A stretch of 64,000 nt of DNA, from assembly GCA_018377235.1 (NCBI GenBank), contig JAGZZT010000009.1, positions 1-64,000 on the forward strand, in the 5' to 3' direction. This DNA is from Clostridium sp. (lineage in GTDB: Bacteria; Bacillota; Clostridia; Lachnospirales; Lachnospiraceae). The position numbers were made by a program, and so were the translations under genes. Numbering within the stretch: the stretch's first letter is position 1; every line of letters starts with the position of its first letter. The notes beneath the pieces are model-generated. The model was not told the origin of the DNA, made no database searches, and worked only from the letters and a program-made list of their open reading frames with translations. Positions 33,468 through 41,755 of the stretch are shown one piece after another.

Positions 33468-34964
33468 ATGATACAGGAAATTTTACAAAATTTTATGTCG
33501 ATTCAGGTCTGGATTGGACTTGTAGTAGGCGTGGTAGGCGGCATGGTCGTAGGAGCCATGCCGGGCCTCAGCGGCGGTATGGCGATTGCTCTTCTTCTGC
33601 CGGTTACATACTCGATGGATCCGGTAGCGGCGCTGGTAATGCTGATGGCTATTTACACTTCTGCCATGACAGGCGGTTCAATCTCAGCAATTCTGCTGCA
33701 TACGCCGGGTACTCCGGCCAATGCGGCGACTGCCATGGAGGGATATCCTCTCACAAAGAAGGGAAGAGGACTGGAGGCAGTAGGAATGTCCATGCTGTCC
33801 TCCGGAATCGGAGGCTTTGCCAGCGCCCTGGCGCTCTTAGTCATCGCCCCGCCTTTAGCGAAGGTCAGCCTGATGTTCAGCGAGCCTGAGAGCTTTCTGA
33901 TCTCAGTGTTCGGTCTGACTGTAATCGGAAGCCTTGCAGGAAATTCTATTTTAAAAGGACTTCTGATGGGACTTGTAGGACTGTTTTTAGCCACAGTAGG
34001 CATGGACTCTGTGACAGGCACCCTGCGGTATACCTTTGGCTTTGACTCTTTAATGAACGGAATCCAGATGGTTCCTGCTCTGATTGGATTATTTACCATT
34101 TCCCAGGTAATGAGCAACTGTGAAGATTATAAACACGCAAACCAGTCGATTCTGGAGAAGAGCAATGCGACTCTGGGAAAGAAGATGCTTCCGACTCTCA
34201 AGGAGGTTCCCCGTTACATCTGGAACTGGGTATCTGCTTCCATCATTGGTATTGTAGTAGGCATTCTGCCTGGAGCCGGCGGAAATATCGGTTCCTGGAT
34301 CGCCTACGATCAGGCGAAAAAGCACTCCAAGCATAAAGCGGAGTTTGGAAACGGATCTCTTGAGGGACTTGCCTCCTGCGAGGCTGGAAACAACGCGGTA
34401 ACCGGCGGCTCCATGATTCCGCTGATGACGCTGTCCATTCCTGGAAGCCCCAATGCGGCTATCATTCTGGGAGGTCTGCTGATTCAGGGCTTAGTTCCAG
34501 GCGCGCGCCTGTTCACGACGCAGGCTCCGACTACCTATTCGATTCTGGTAGGCTTTGCCCTTTCCAATATCCTGATGGTATTCGTGGGACTTGCAATCGC
34601 CCGCTATGTAGTAAATGTAACGAAAATTCCAAATTCTATCCTGATGCCGGTAGTAGTGTCCCTGGCCCTGATTGGATCCTATGCGATCAACGCGTCTATG
34701 TTTGATGTGTTTGTAGCTATTTTCTTCGGTTTCTTAGGATACCTGATGAATAAGCTGGATCTTTCTTCAGCAGCATTAATCCTAGGACTGATTCTGGGCG
34801 GTACGGCTGAGAGCGGCTTAATGCTTTCTCTGGTTATGGCCAAGGGAGATCCGCTCGGCTACTACATGGGACGTCCGATCTGCCTGGTGCTGATGGCGCT
34901 GATTCTGCTTTCAGTGGCCGGACCTGTCATTTCGAAATTAAAAGGGAAAAAAGAAAAAGCTTAA
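33468..34964 (+). CDS. tctA: TctA-like large membrane subunit
   Basis: 498 residues, about twelve helices. The conserved TctA blocks are present: GAMPGLSGGMAIALLLPVTY near residue 27, SAILLHTPGTPANAATAMEG near 75, GILPGAGGNIGSWIAYDQAK near 260 and GSMIPLMTLSIPGSPNAAII near 310. It forms the transport path of the TctABC system. A strong terminator 15 bases downstream closes the HD-tctCBA operon. Confidence 0.94.
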   Translation: MIQEILQNFMSIQVWIGLVVGVVGGMVVGAMPGLSGGMAIALLLPVTYSMDPVAALVMLMAIYTSAMTGGSISAILLHTPGTPANAATAMEGYPLTKKGRGLEAVGMSMLSSGIGGFASALALLVIAPPLAKVSLMFSEPESFLISVFGLTVIGSLAGNSILKGLLMGLVGLFLATVGMDSVTGTLRYTFGFDSLMNGIQMVPALIGLFTISQVMSNCEDYKHANQSILEKSNATLGKKMLPTLKEVPRYIWNWVSASIIGIVVGILPGAGGNIGSWIAYDQAKKHSKHKAEFGNGSLEGLASCEAGNNAVTGGSMIPLMTLSIPGSPNAAIILGGLLIQGLVPGARLFTTQAPTTYSILVGFALSNILMVFVGLAIARYVVNVTKIPNSILMPVVVSLALIGSYAINASMFDVFVAIFFGFLGYLMNKLDLSSAALILGLILGGTAESGLMLSLVMAKGDPLGYYMGRPICLVLMALILLSVAGPVISKLKGKKEKA

Positions 34965-34983
34965 ATATTAATATATGAAAAAG

Positions 34984-35024
34984 AGCTGCGAATCAAGAGA
35001 GACTCAAGATTCGCGGCTTTTTTT
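34984..35024 (+). terminator. Intrinsic terminator after tctA
   Basis: AGCTGCGAATC and GATTCGCGGCT form an 11-bp stem (one G-U) followed by TTTTTTT. Confidence 0.92.
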
Positions 35025-35244
35025 CACTCTTTTGCACTTCAGAAAAAACAGCTTTCCGTCTCTGAAAAGCTGTGTTATAATACTCAGATCAATTATTATT
35101 TGCGATTCATTTAACATTCAGGGACTGCTTTCAGACGCAGTCCGTCTTATGAAGATTCTATCAGGCCGTTTCGGCTGAAATTCAAAAATCCAAGGAACAC
35201 CATTGCTGTAACATGAAAATTTGATTATACTGAAAGGAGAAGGC
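35025..35244 (+). other. Intergenic region with small hairpins
   Basis: No gene is supported. A perfect 7-bp hairpin GGACTGC/GCAGTCC lies near 35125-35146, and CAGCTTT/AAAGCTG near 35048-35071 sits just before a TATAAT at 35076-35081. A TTGCTG-N17-TATACT pair at 35203-35231 is promoter-like but its start point would fall inside the ribosome binding site of the next gene. Confidence 0.4.
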
Positions 35245-36198
35245 ATGAGACAACAGCCTCTGCAGTGGCATCCGGCGTTTCAGGCTGCGATGCAGATTGA
35301 GCTGGCCGAATATCAGGACTGGCTAAAGTATGAGAGAGAACACAATTTAACACAGAAACCCCTGCAGATTGATTTGCTGATTATTAAAATGGAGCAGGGG
35401 AAACGGATTGAAAAATCCATCGGCCGTCTGTTCCGCCGCTATAATATTATAGAATACAAGGGACCGTCAGACTATTTAAGCATCAATGACTTTTATAAGG
35501 TGACCGCCTACGCCTGCCTGTACCAGTCAGATACCCAGAAGGTGATGGAAATCAGGCCGGAGGAGATCACGATTACTATGGTAAGCGGGCGCTATCCTGA
35601 AAAACTGATCCGGCATTTGGAGCAGATACATTCTGCCCGGATGATTCAGGTATCTCAGGGTATTATCTACGCGGAGGGCCTGATGTTTCCGCTGCAGATC
35701 ATCCAGAACTTTGCCCTTCCTAAAAAAGAGAACGTCTGGTTAAGCAGGCTGAGGCCAGGACTTGACGTGGAAGAGGATATAGCGGTGCTGGCCCAGGCAT
35801 ATCAGGGGAGAGATGAAAATCCCCTGTACAGCGCGGTAATGGAGCTGATTGTAAGAGCGAATAAAAAGCAGTATGAGGAGGCGAAGCATATGTGCAATGC
35901 ATTAAGAGAACTGTTTGCAGAGGAGATAGAGGAGGGAAGGAAGAAGGGCAAAGCAGAGGGAAAAATAGAAGGCAAAGCAGAGGGCCATTGTCTGGCTTTC
36001 ATTGAAATTCTCAGGCGCAAGGTGGAGAATGGAAAATCCCTGGAGGAATCGGCAGAGGCTCTGGAGGAGAAGCCGGAAGATATCGAAAGGCTTTACCGCT
36101 TGATTGAAAACCAGGGGCCTGATGCAGACGCAGAGCTGATTTATCAGCTGTACCGGGCTGATGTGAAATCTTCAGAGAAAAAAGAAGGACAGCGCTGA
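35245..36198 (+). CDS. PD-(D/E)XK-like protein of unknown function
   Basis: 317 residues. The N-terminal half has a plausible PD-(D/E)XK nuclease core: Glu20, Asp43 (LQIDLLIIK) and EYK (Glu70, Lys72) within NIIEYKGPSDYLSINDFYKV. Relatives are common in Firmicutes, often in several copies and often misnamed in databases. A Gly/Lys/Glu run (EEGRKKGKAEGKIEGKAEG) near residues 230-250 links to a helical C-terminus, as in Rpn/PDDEXK transposase-like proteins. ATG 35245 with AAAGGAGAAGGC. Its biological role is unknown; DNA cleavage is only predicted. Confidence 0.7.
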   Translation: MRQQPLQWHPAFQAAMQIELAEYQDWLKYEREHNLTQKPLQIDLLIIKMEQGKRIEKSIGRLFRRYNIIEYKGPSDYLSINDFYKVTAYACLYQSDTQKVMEIRPEEITITMVSGRYPEKLIRHLEQIHSARMIQVSQGIIYAEGLMFPLQIIQNFALPKKENVWLSRLRPGLDVEEDIAVLAQAYQGRDENPLYSAVMELIVRANKKQYEEAKHMCNALRELFAEEIEEGRKKGKAEGKIEGKAEGHCLAFIEILRRKVENGKSLEESAEALEEKPEDIERLYRLIENQGPDADAELIYQLYRADVKSSEKKEGQR

Positions 36199-36280
36199 TA
36201 GTTTCCCTGCCGCCGCCTTTGTTCTACCGCCGCTTCCTGCCGCGTAAACTGGCAGTAACAGCTTTAGTTTGAGGAAACGC

Positions 36281-37132
36281 ATGAAATTTTTAAAATTAAA
36301 ACGAAGGCACGTCTGTCTGCAGGAAAATGCTCTGTTTTGGGTATTTTTGGCTCTTCTTTCGATTGGGTGCATGGCGAAGCTTTACCAAAAAGCCTCTCTG
36401 GCTCCGGCTTCCTCGGAGAGTGTGTTTGCCTCATCACAGACAGCGGAAGGCAAAAATTATCAGGTCAAGGACAGGAAGCTTCCTATCTACTGCGTGCAGA
36501 CGGAGAAGCCTCAGGTAGCGCTCTCCTTCGATGCAGCCTGGGGAAATGAGGATACCAGACAGCTGATGGAAATTTTGGCGAAGCACAATGTAAAAGTCAC
36601 CTTTTTTATGACAGGGGGATGGGTGGAGAAGTATCCGGAAGATGTGAAATACATAGCCAGCCAAGGCCATGATCTGGGCAATCACAGTGAAAATCACAAA
36701 AATATGAGCCAGCTTGGGGAGGAGGAGATCCGAGCGGAAATTCAGAAAGTTCACGACCGTGTCAAGGCTCTGACAGGACAGGATATGGTGTTATTTCGCC
36801 CGCCTTACGGAGATTATGATGATAAAGTAGTAGAGGCAGCCGACAGTATGGGCTACTATCCGATTCAATGGGATATTGACAGTCTGGACTGGAAAGACTA
36901 TGGGGCAGACTCAATTGTGGATAAGGTGGTGAATCACAAACATCTGGGAAACGGTTCCATTATTCTCATGCACAACGGGGCCAAGTATACGCCTCAGGCT
37001 CTGGAGACAGTAATCACAGGGCTTCAGGAAAAAGGTTACGAGCTGGTTCCTATTTCACAGCTGATCTGTAAGGAACAGTTCTCCATCAACCACGAGGGGC
37101 GTCAGATCCCGTCTCAAAAGACAGTTCAGTAA
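36281..37132 (+). CDS. Membrane-anchored polysaccharide deacetylase
   Basis: 283 residues. An N-terminal anchor (about 17-35) is followed by a NodB domain: VALSFDAAWGNED (the first Asp and metal Asp), DLGNHSENHKNMSQ (metal-binding His pair), FRPPYGDYDD and GSIILMHNG. It deacetylates peptidoglycan or another GlcNAc/MurNAc polymer outside the membrane; position before spo0A and the layout recall the sporulation deacetylases PdaA/PdaB. ATG 36281 follows TTTGAGGAAACGC, a weak site. Confidence 0.9.
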   Translation: MKFLKLKRRHVCLQENALFWVFLALLSIGCMAKLYQKASLAPASSESVFASSQTAEGKNYQVKDRKLPIYCVQTEKPQVALSFDAAWGNEDTRQLMEILAKHNVKVTFFMTGGWVEKYPEDVKYIASQGHDLGNHSENHKNMSQLGEEEIRAEIQKVHDRVKALTGQDMVLFRPPYGDYDDKVVEAADSMGYYPIQWDIDSLDWKDYGADSIVDKVVNHKHLGNGSIILMHNGAKYTPQALETVITGLQEKGYELVPISQLICKEQFSINHEGRQIPSQKTVQ

Positions 37133-37139
37133 AAAACTT

Positions 37140-37272
37140 TTCGACAAAAAAGCGCTGTTTTTTAACGGGTTTCAGAGCGCTGTTTTCAGCAGAAAGCCGG
37201 GGAAACGGGAGATAAAGCAGGAGAATCTGGGAAATGCAGGATCGTGCCAGATGTCGAAAATTGCGTTATAAT
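37140..37272 (+). promoter_or_regulatory. spo0A promoter region with two 0A-box-like sites
   Basis: TTCGACA at 37140-37146 and TGTCGAA at 37252-37258 match the Spo0A-binding 0A box in opposite orientations. A TATAAT lies at 37267-37272, and AGGATC at 37238 followed 13 bases later by CGAAAAT resembles a sigma-H promoter. The downstream box overlaps the promoter, consistent with autoregulation by Spo0A. Confidence 0.55.
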
Positions 37273-37338
37273 CTCATTGAATGGCAGTTTTTACCAGATT
37301 ATAATCTACAGAGAAACAAATCAGGAGGAGTATGAAGC

Positions 37339-38145
37339 ATGGCAGAATTAAATATCGCGATTGCAGATGATAACAGGCAGACTTTGGAGCTGCTTGGCGA
37401 AATACTGGAGGGAGAAAAGGATTACCATGTCGTAGGAAAGGCAGATAATGGCAACGAAGCATACAACATGATTATGAAAACCAGGCCAGATGTCGTTTTA
37501 ATGGATATTGTCATGCCGGGAATGGACGGAATTTCCGTGATGGAGAAGATTAAGAGCAACTCGGAAATGAAGGACAGCACTTCTTTTATTATGGTCACAG
37601 CCGCGGGAAGCGAGAACCTGACAGCAGAGGCTTTTAAGCTGGGAGCCAGCTATTATATCATGAAGCCTTTTACCAGAGAGATTATCCTCGATAAGCTGCG
37701 CCGCCTGACTGGCTACAAAAACAAAACTACCATGCTGTCAGGAAGCAGGAGAGTGAAGCCTTATGTCAATAAAGCGGAATACATGGAGCAGAATCTGGAA
37801 AACGATGTAACGCAGATGCTTCACGAAATTGGAATTCCGGCCCACATCAAGGGATACCAGTATTTAAGGGACGCAATTATCATTTCGGTGGGCGACCAGG
37901 AAATGCTGACATCTGTGACAAAGATTCTCTATCCGACCATTGCGAAAAAACACGATACAACGCCCAGCCGCGTAGAGAGAGCCATTCGTCATGCCATTGA
38001 GGTAGCCTGGAACAGGGGAGAGATGGACACGATTAATGATTTATTTGGCTATACAGTAAGCACTGGAAAGGGTAAACCGACCAATTCAGAGTTTATTGCT
38101 TTGATTGCTGATAAAATTCGTCTGGACTACAAACGTATTTCCTAA
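37339..38145 (+). CDS. spo0A: Sporulation master regulator Spo0A
   Basis: 268 residues, normal length. The receiver domain has Asp10/Asp11, phosphoacceptor Asp56 (VLMDIVMPGMDG) and Lys near 110 (YIMKPF). The C-terminal effector domain is highly conserved: TPSRVERAIRHAIEVAWNRG with the recognition helix and GKPTNSEFIALIADKIRLD. Phosphorylated Spo0A binds 0A boxes and starts sporulation, so the host should form spores. Start ATG 37339 behind CAGGAGGAGTATGAAGC. SpoIVB, the usual upstream neighbour, is not here; a deacetylase gene takes its place. Confidence 0.97.
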   Translation: MAELNIAIADDNRQTLELLGEILEGEKDYHVVGKADNGNEAYNMIMKTRPDVVLMDIVMPGMDGISVMEKIKSNSEMKDSTSFIMVTAAGSENLTAEAFKLGASYYIMKPFTREIILDKLRRLTGYKNKTTMLSGSRRVKPYVNKAEYMEQNLENDVTQMLHEIGIPAHIKGYQYLRDAIIISVGDQEMLTSVTKILYPTIAKKHDTTPSRVERAIRHAIEVAWNRGEMDTINDLFGYTVSTGKGKPTNSEFIALIADKIRLDYKRIS

Positions 38146-38263
38146 AAATTATAATACTACCTTTCTAAATGCATAAATTTATTGTATAATAACCTTATAA
38201 TCTGGACAAAGGGGGATTTATTTGGCGATTTGTCCGGCAATGTGATGCATGGGAGGTAGCAGA

Positions 38264-39709
38264 ATGAAAAAAGTTCTTTTTATAGCTTCAGAAGCGGTTC
38301 CTTTTATTAAGACAGGCGGTCTGGCGGACGTAGTAGGCTCCCTGCCGAAATGCTTTGATAAAGAGTATTTTGACGTCAGAGTTATGATACCCAAGTATCT
38401 CTGCATCAAGGAATCCTTCCGAAACGACATGAAATATCTGAATCATTTCTACATGGATTACCTGGGACAGAGCCGTTATGTGGGGATTCTTGAGTACGTC
38501 TACGAGGGAATTACTTTTTACTTCATTGACAATGAAAGCTATTTCTGCGGTTCCAAGCCCTATGGAGACTGGTACTGTGACCTGGAAAAGTTCGCGTTTT
38601 TCTCACGGGCGGCTCTCTCAAGCCTGCCTGTTATCGGTTTTCAGCCGGATGTGGTTCATTGCCATGACTGGCAGACCGGCCTGATTCCCGTATTCTTAAA
38701 GGATAAATTCCACGAAGGAGAATTCTTCCGGAACATGAAGTCTGTGATGACCATTCACAACCTGAAATTCCAGGGCGTGTGGGATGTGAAGACGATTCAG
38801 CGTCTTTCCGGCCTTCCGGATTACTATTTTACCCCTGACAAGCTGGAAGCGTACAAGGATGGGAACATGTTAAAAGGCGGTCTGGTCTATGCCGATGCCA
38901 TCACCACAGTGAGCAATACTTATGCGGAAGAGATTAAGACACCTTTTTACGGGGAAGGACTGGACGGCCTGATGCGGGCGAGGGCAGGCAGCCTGAGAGG
39001 GATTGTCAATGGAATCGACTACAGCGATTTTAACCCTGAGACAGATCCGCTGATTGTTCAGAACTACAGTGCGAGGACTTTCCGCAAGGAGAAGATAAAG
39101 AATAAGAGAGCTCTTCAGCAGCAGCTGGGTCTGGAACAGGACGATAAGAAATTTATGATCGGCATTGTGTCACGTTTGACAGACCAGAAGGGCTTTGATC
39201 TGATTCAGTGCGTAATGGATGAAATCTGTACTGACGATGTACAGCTGGTAATTCTGGGAACAGGTGATGAGAAATATGAAAATATGTTCCGCCATTATGA
39301 CTGGAAGTATAATGGGCGCGTTTCCGCTAATATTTACTATTCCGAGGAGATGTCCCACCGTGTTTACGCCGCCTGCGATGCATTTCTGATGCCGTCACTC
39401 TTTGAACCCTGCGGTTTAAGCCAGCTGATGGCCCTGCGCTACGGCACAGTGCCTATCGTGCGGGAAACGGGAGGCCTGAAGGACACCGTATGGCCGTACA
39501 ATGAGTACGAGGGTACAGGTACAGGTTTTTCCTTCGCCAATTACAATGCCCACGAGATGTTAGATACCATCCGCTATGCAAAGCATGTGTTCTACAACAG
39601 AAAAAGGGAGTGGAACAAGATTATTGACCGGGCGATGGCGGCGGATTTCTCCTGGGACAGTTCAGCGCTTAAATACCAGGAACTTTACGACTGGCTGATC
39701 GGATATTAG
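38264..39709 (+). CDS. glgA: Glycogen synthase (ADP-glucose type, GT5)
   Basis: 481 residues. The N-terminal KTGGLADVVGSLPK motif binds ADP-glucose; VVHCHDWQTGLIPVFL, TIHNLKFQGVW and LMPSLFEPCGLSQLMALRYG (the E-x7-E region) identify GT5 glycogen synthase. It extends alpha-1,4-glucan chains, used for storage in many sporeformers. ATG 38264 is chosen with GGGAGGTAGCAGA directly upstream; the frame extends five codons further. Two TATAAT hexamers near 38186 and 38197 probably include its promoter. No other glg gene is adjacent. Confidence 0.96.
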   Translation: MKKVLFIASEAVPFIKTGGLADVVGSLPKCFDKEYFDVRVMIPKYLCIKESFRNDMKYLNHFYMDYLGQSRYVGILEYVYEGITFYFIDNESYFCGSKPYGDWYCDLEKFAFFSRAALSSLPVIGFQPDVVHCHDWQTGLIPVFLKDKFHEGEFFRNMKSVMTIHNLKFQGVWDVKTIQRLSGLPDYYFTPDKLEAYKDGNMLKGGLVYADAITTVSNTYAEEIKTPFYGEGLDGLMRARAGSLRGIVNGIDYSDFNPETDPLIVQNYSARTFRKEKIKNKRALQQQLGLEQDDKKFMIGIVSRLTDQKGFDLIQCVMDEICTDDVQLVILGTGDEKYENMFRHYDWKYNGRVSANIYYSEEMSHRVYAACDAFLMPSLFEPCGLSQLMALRYGTVPIVRETGGLKDTVWPYNEYEGTGTGFSFANYNAHEMLDTIRYAKHVFYNRKREWNKIIDRAMAADFSWDSSALKYQELYDWLIGY

Positions 39710-39758
39710 AAAAGATGGTGTCAGCGTACAAGGGACAGATGAGATACGGGAGAGAAGA

Positions 39759-40217
39759 ATGACAATCTATCGGGAAATAACAGGAAATCAGGTATTGATG
39801 AGCGGTGTCATCGGCTGGGTGGTGGCGCAGGTGTTAAAGACAATCATTGATATTGCTCTGAATAAGTCCTTTAATCCAGAGCGGCTGACTGGATCAGGAG
39901 GAATGCCCAGTTCCCATTCCTCCACGGTCTGCGCTTTGACTACAGCTTCTGCTTTCTGCTATGGCTTTGGAAGTTTCGAGTTTGCCATCAGCTTTCTTTT
40001 TGCCATGGTAGTGATGTACGATGCGATTGGCGTGCGTCAGGAGACAGGCAAGCAGGCAAAGGTACTGAACCATCTTCTGTTTGAGAATCCTTTGAAACTG
40101 GATACTGTAGTGCTGCAGGAGAAGCTGAAGGAGTATGTGGGACATACGCCGGTGCAGGTATTTGCCGGCGCAGTGCTGGGAATTGGAATCGCAGTGTTTA
40201 TGAATGGATTTTATTAA
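39759..40217 (+). CDS. DUF212 (divergent PAP2-like) membrane protein
   Basis: 152 residues with four membrane segments. TGSGGMPSSHSSTVCALTTA carries the PSSHSS motif and MYDAIGVRQETGKQAKVLN the second conserved block of the acid-phosphatase/vanadium-haloperoxidase related DUF212 family. A lipid phosphatase activity is plausible but unproven. It lies 50 bases after glgA and is closed by a strong terminator. Confidence 0.9.
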   Translation: MTIYREITGNQVLMSGVIGWVVAQVLKTIIDIALNKSFNPERLTGSGGMPSSHSSTVCALTTASAFCYGFGSFEFAISFLFAMVVMYDAIGVRQETGKQAKVLNHLLFENPLKLDTVVLQEKLKEYVGHTPVQVFAGAVLGIGIAVFMNGFY

Positions 40218-40223
40218 AAGAAA

Positions 40224-40269
40224 AAGTCCGGAAAGGATCCGATTGTGTCAGGATTCTTTCCGGACTTTT
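40224..40269. terminator. Strong hairpin terminator between DUF212 and gltS
   Basis: AAGTCCGGAAAGGATCC pairs with GGATTCTTTCCGGACTT and ends in TTTT on both sides, so it can act for the plus-strand gene and possibly the convergent gltS. Confidence 0.9.
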
Positions 40270-40374
40270 GCCTTATGTTCCAGGGGATAAAAAGGAGCCG
40301 CTGCTTTGGAAGATGAATGCTCGTCTATTGTGCAGCGGCCCTTTATATGAGGTAATGTATGACTGTTTTAAGTT

Positions 40375-41556
40375 TTATAAAAGGTTCATAAATGTAGTCA
40401 GAACCATGGAGTTAAAGAAGTCAATGAAAAGGCTTCCAACCAGGGGGACAATGAAGAATGCTCTTGGGGCTGCTCCATAGCGCTCAGCCAAAGCTTTCAT
40501 GTTAGCCATGGCGTTTGGCGTTGCTCCCATTCCGAATCCGCAGAAGGCGCTTGTCATAGCTGCCGCTTCATAATCGCGTCCCATAACATTAAAAATCACA
40601 AAGTTCGCATACAGGAACATGATCAGGGTCTGAACCAGCAGGATAACAATCATTGGAAGAGCCAGGGCTGCCAGCTGCCAGAGCTTTAAGTTCATCATAG
40701 CCATGGCCAGATAAATATTTAAGGATAGTCCGCCCAGAGTATCGATTTCTTCCATGGGAAGTTCAGCTCCCTTTACATCCCAGATATTTCTCAGGAGAGC
40801 GGCAAACAGCATGGCTCCGATATAGCCGGGCATTGTAATATTCAGCTTGGAGAAACCGACCATGATCAGAGTTCCGGCTCCGATTGCTACTGCCAGAAAT
40901 ACAGTCGCATTTGTGAATTTCTGTCCGTCAATGGTACCTTTGTTTTCATCGGATGCATTGCCTTCCTGTGCAGCAGTAGATTTAAGTCCCAGCTTTTCTA
41001 CTCTGCGGCGGGCGATAGGACCGCCCATCATACTTCCAGATACCAGTCCATATGTAGCCGCGGCAAGAGCAACGGTCAGGGCGCCGGAAACACCGTAGGT
41101 CTCTTCAAGAAGAGGACCAAAGGAGCCGGATGTGCCATGTCCGCCTACTAATGGGATGGATCCCATGCAGAGTCCAAGAAGAGGATCCAGACCAAAAGCT
41201 GCTGCCAGGGCGCTTCCCACGCCGTCCTGGATAACGCACATGAGGATAGCCAGAATCAGGAAAATAAATACCTGAATACCTCCTTTTTTCAGGAGCCTGA
41301 AGCAGGCAGTAAATCCTACGCTGCAGAAGAATACGGTCATGAGGATGGTCTGAATAGTTGTGTCAAAAGTGAATTCTAGGATTCCCGCACAGTATAGAGC
41401 CAGATGCAGCAAAGCGAATACAATTCCGCCTGCTACAGGGGCTGGAATACAATAGCGGTTAAGAAATGAGATTTTTTTGACCATCAGACGTCCAAGAGCG
41501 TATACAATCGCTCCCAGGGCACAGGCCTGGTACATATCAAGTTGCACTGTCATCAT
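40375..41556 (-). CDS. gltS: Sodium/glutamate symporter
   Basis: 393 residues with ten or more membrane helices. GltS family blocks: PAPVAGGIVFALLHLAL, GGHGTSGSFGPLLEE (the reentrant loop), GGPIARRRVE, and in the second half SAFCGFGMGATPNAMANM. It imports glutamate with Na+. The start is taken as the ATG at 41556 (MMTVQLDM), six bases beyond GGGGGAATCTTTT; the frame is open ten codons further upstream without such a site. It is a single minus-strand gene. Confidence 0.92.
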   Translation of the reverse strand: MMTVQLDMYQACALGAIVYALGRLMVKKISFLNRYCIPAPVAGGIVFALLHLALYCAGILEFTFDTTIQTILMTVFFCSVGFTACFRLLKKGGIQVFIFLILAILMCVIQDGVGSALAAAFGLDPLLGLCMGSIPLVGGHGTSGSFGPLLEETYGVSGALTVALAAATYGLVSGSMMGGPIARRRVEKLGLKSTAAQEGNASDENKGTIDGQKFTNATVFLAVAIGAGTLIMVGFSKLNITMPGYIGAMLFAALLRNIWDVKGAELPMEEIDTLGGLSLNIYLAMAMMNLKLWQLAALALPMIVILLVQTLIMFLYANFVIFNVMGRDYEAAAMTSAFCGFGMGATPNAMANMKALAERYGAAPRAFFIVPLVGSLFIDFFNSMVLTTFMNLL

Positions 41557-41684
41557 AAAAGATTCCCCCTTTCGATTTATCATCATTATGAAGAGCGACT
41601 ACAAAATTCGACAAAATAGCGAATTATCTGACTGCTAAGAAAATGTTAAAATAAAGTAAAAAGATTTTAACACAAATGGACGAA

Positions 41685-41748
41685 TAAAAATAAAAAGAGA
41701 ATGTCTGGATCAGATGTATTTAAAATATCCGAAACAGACATTCTCTTT
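41685..41748 (-). terminator. Terminator of the LTA-synthase-like operon
   Basis: A perfect 14-bp stem, arms 41694-41707 and 41735-41748 (AAAGAGAATGTCTG), is followed on the minus strand by TTTTTATTTTTA. Confidence 0.92.
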
Positions 41749-41755
41749 CAGCTTT

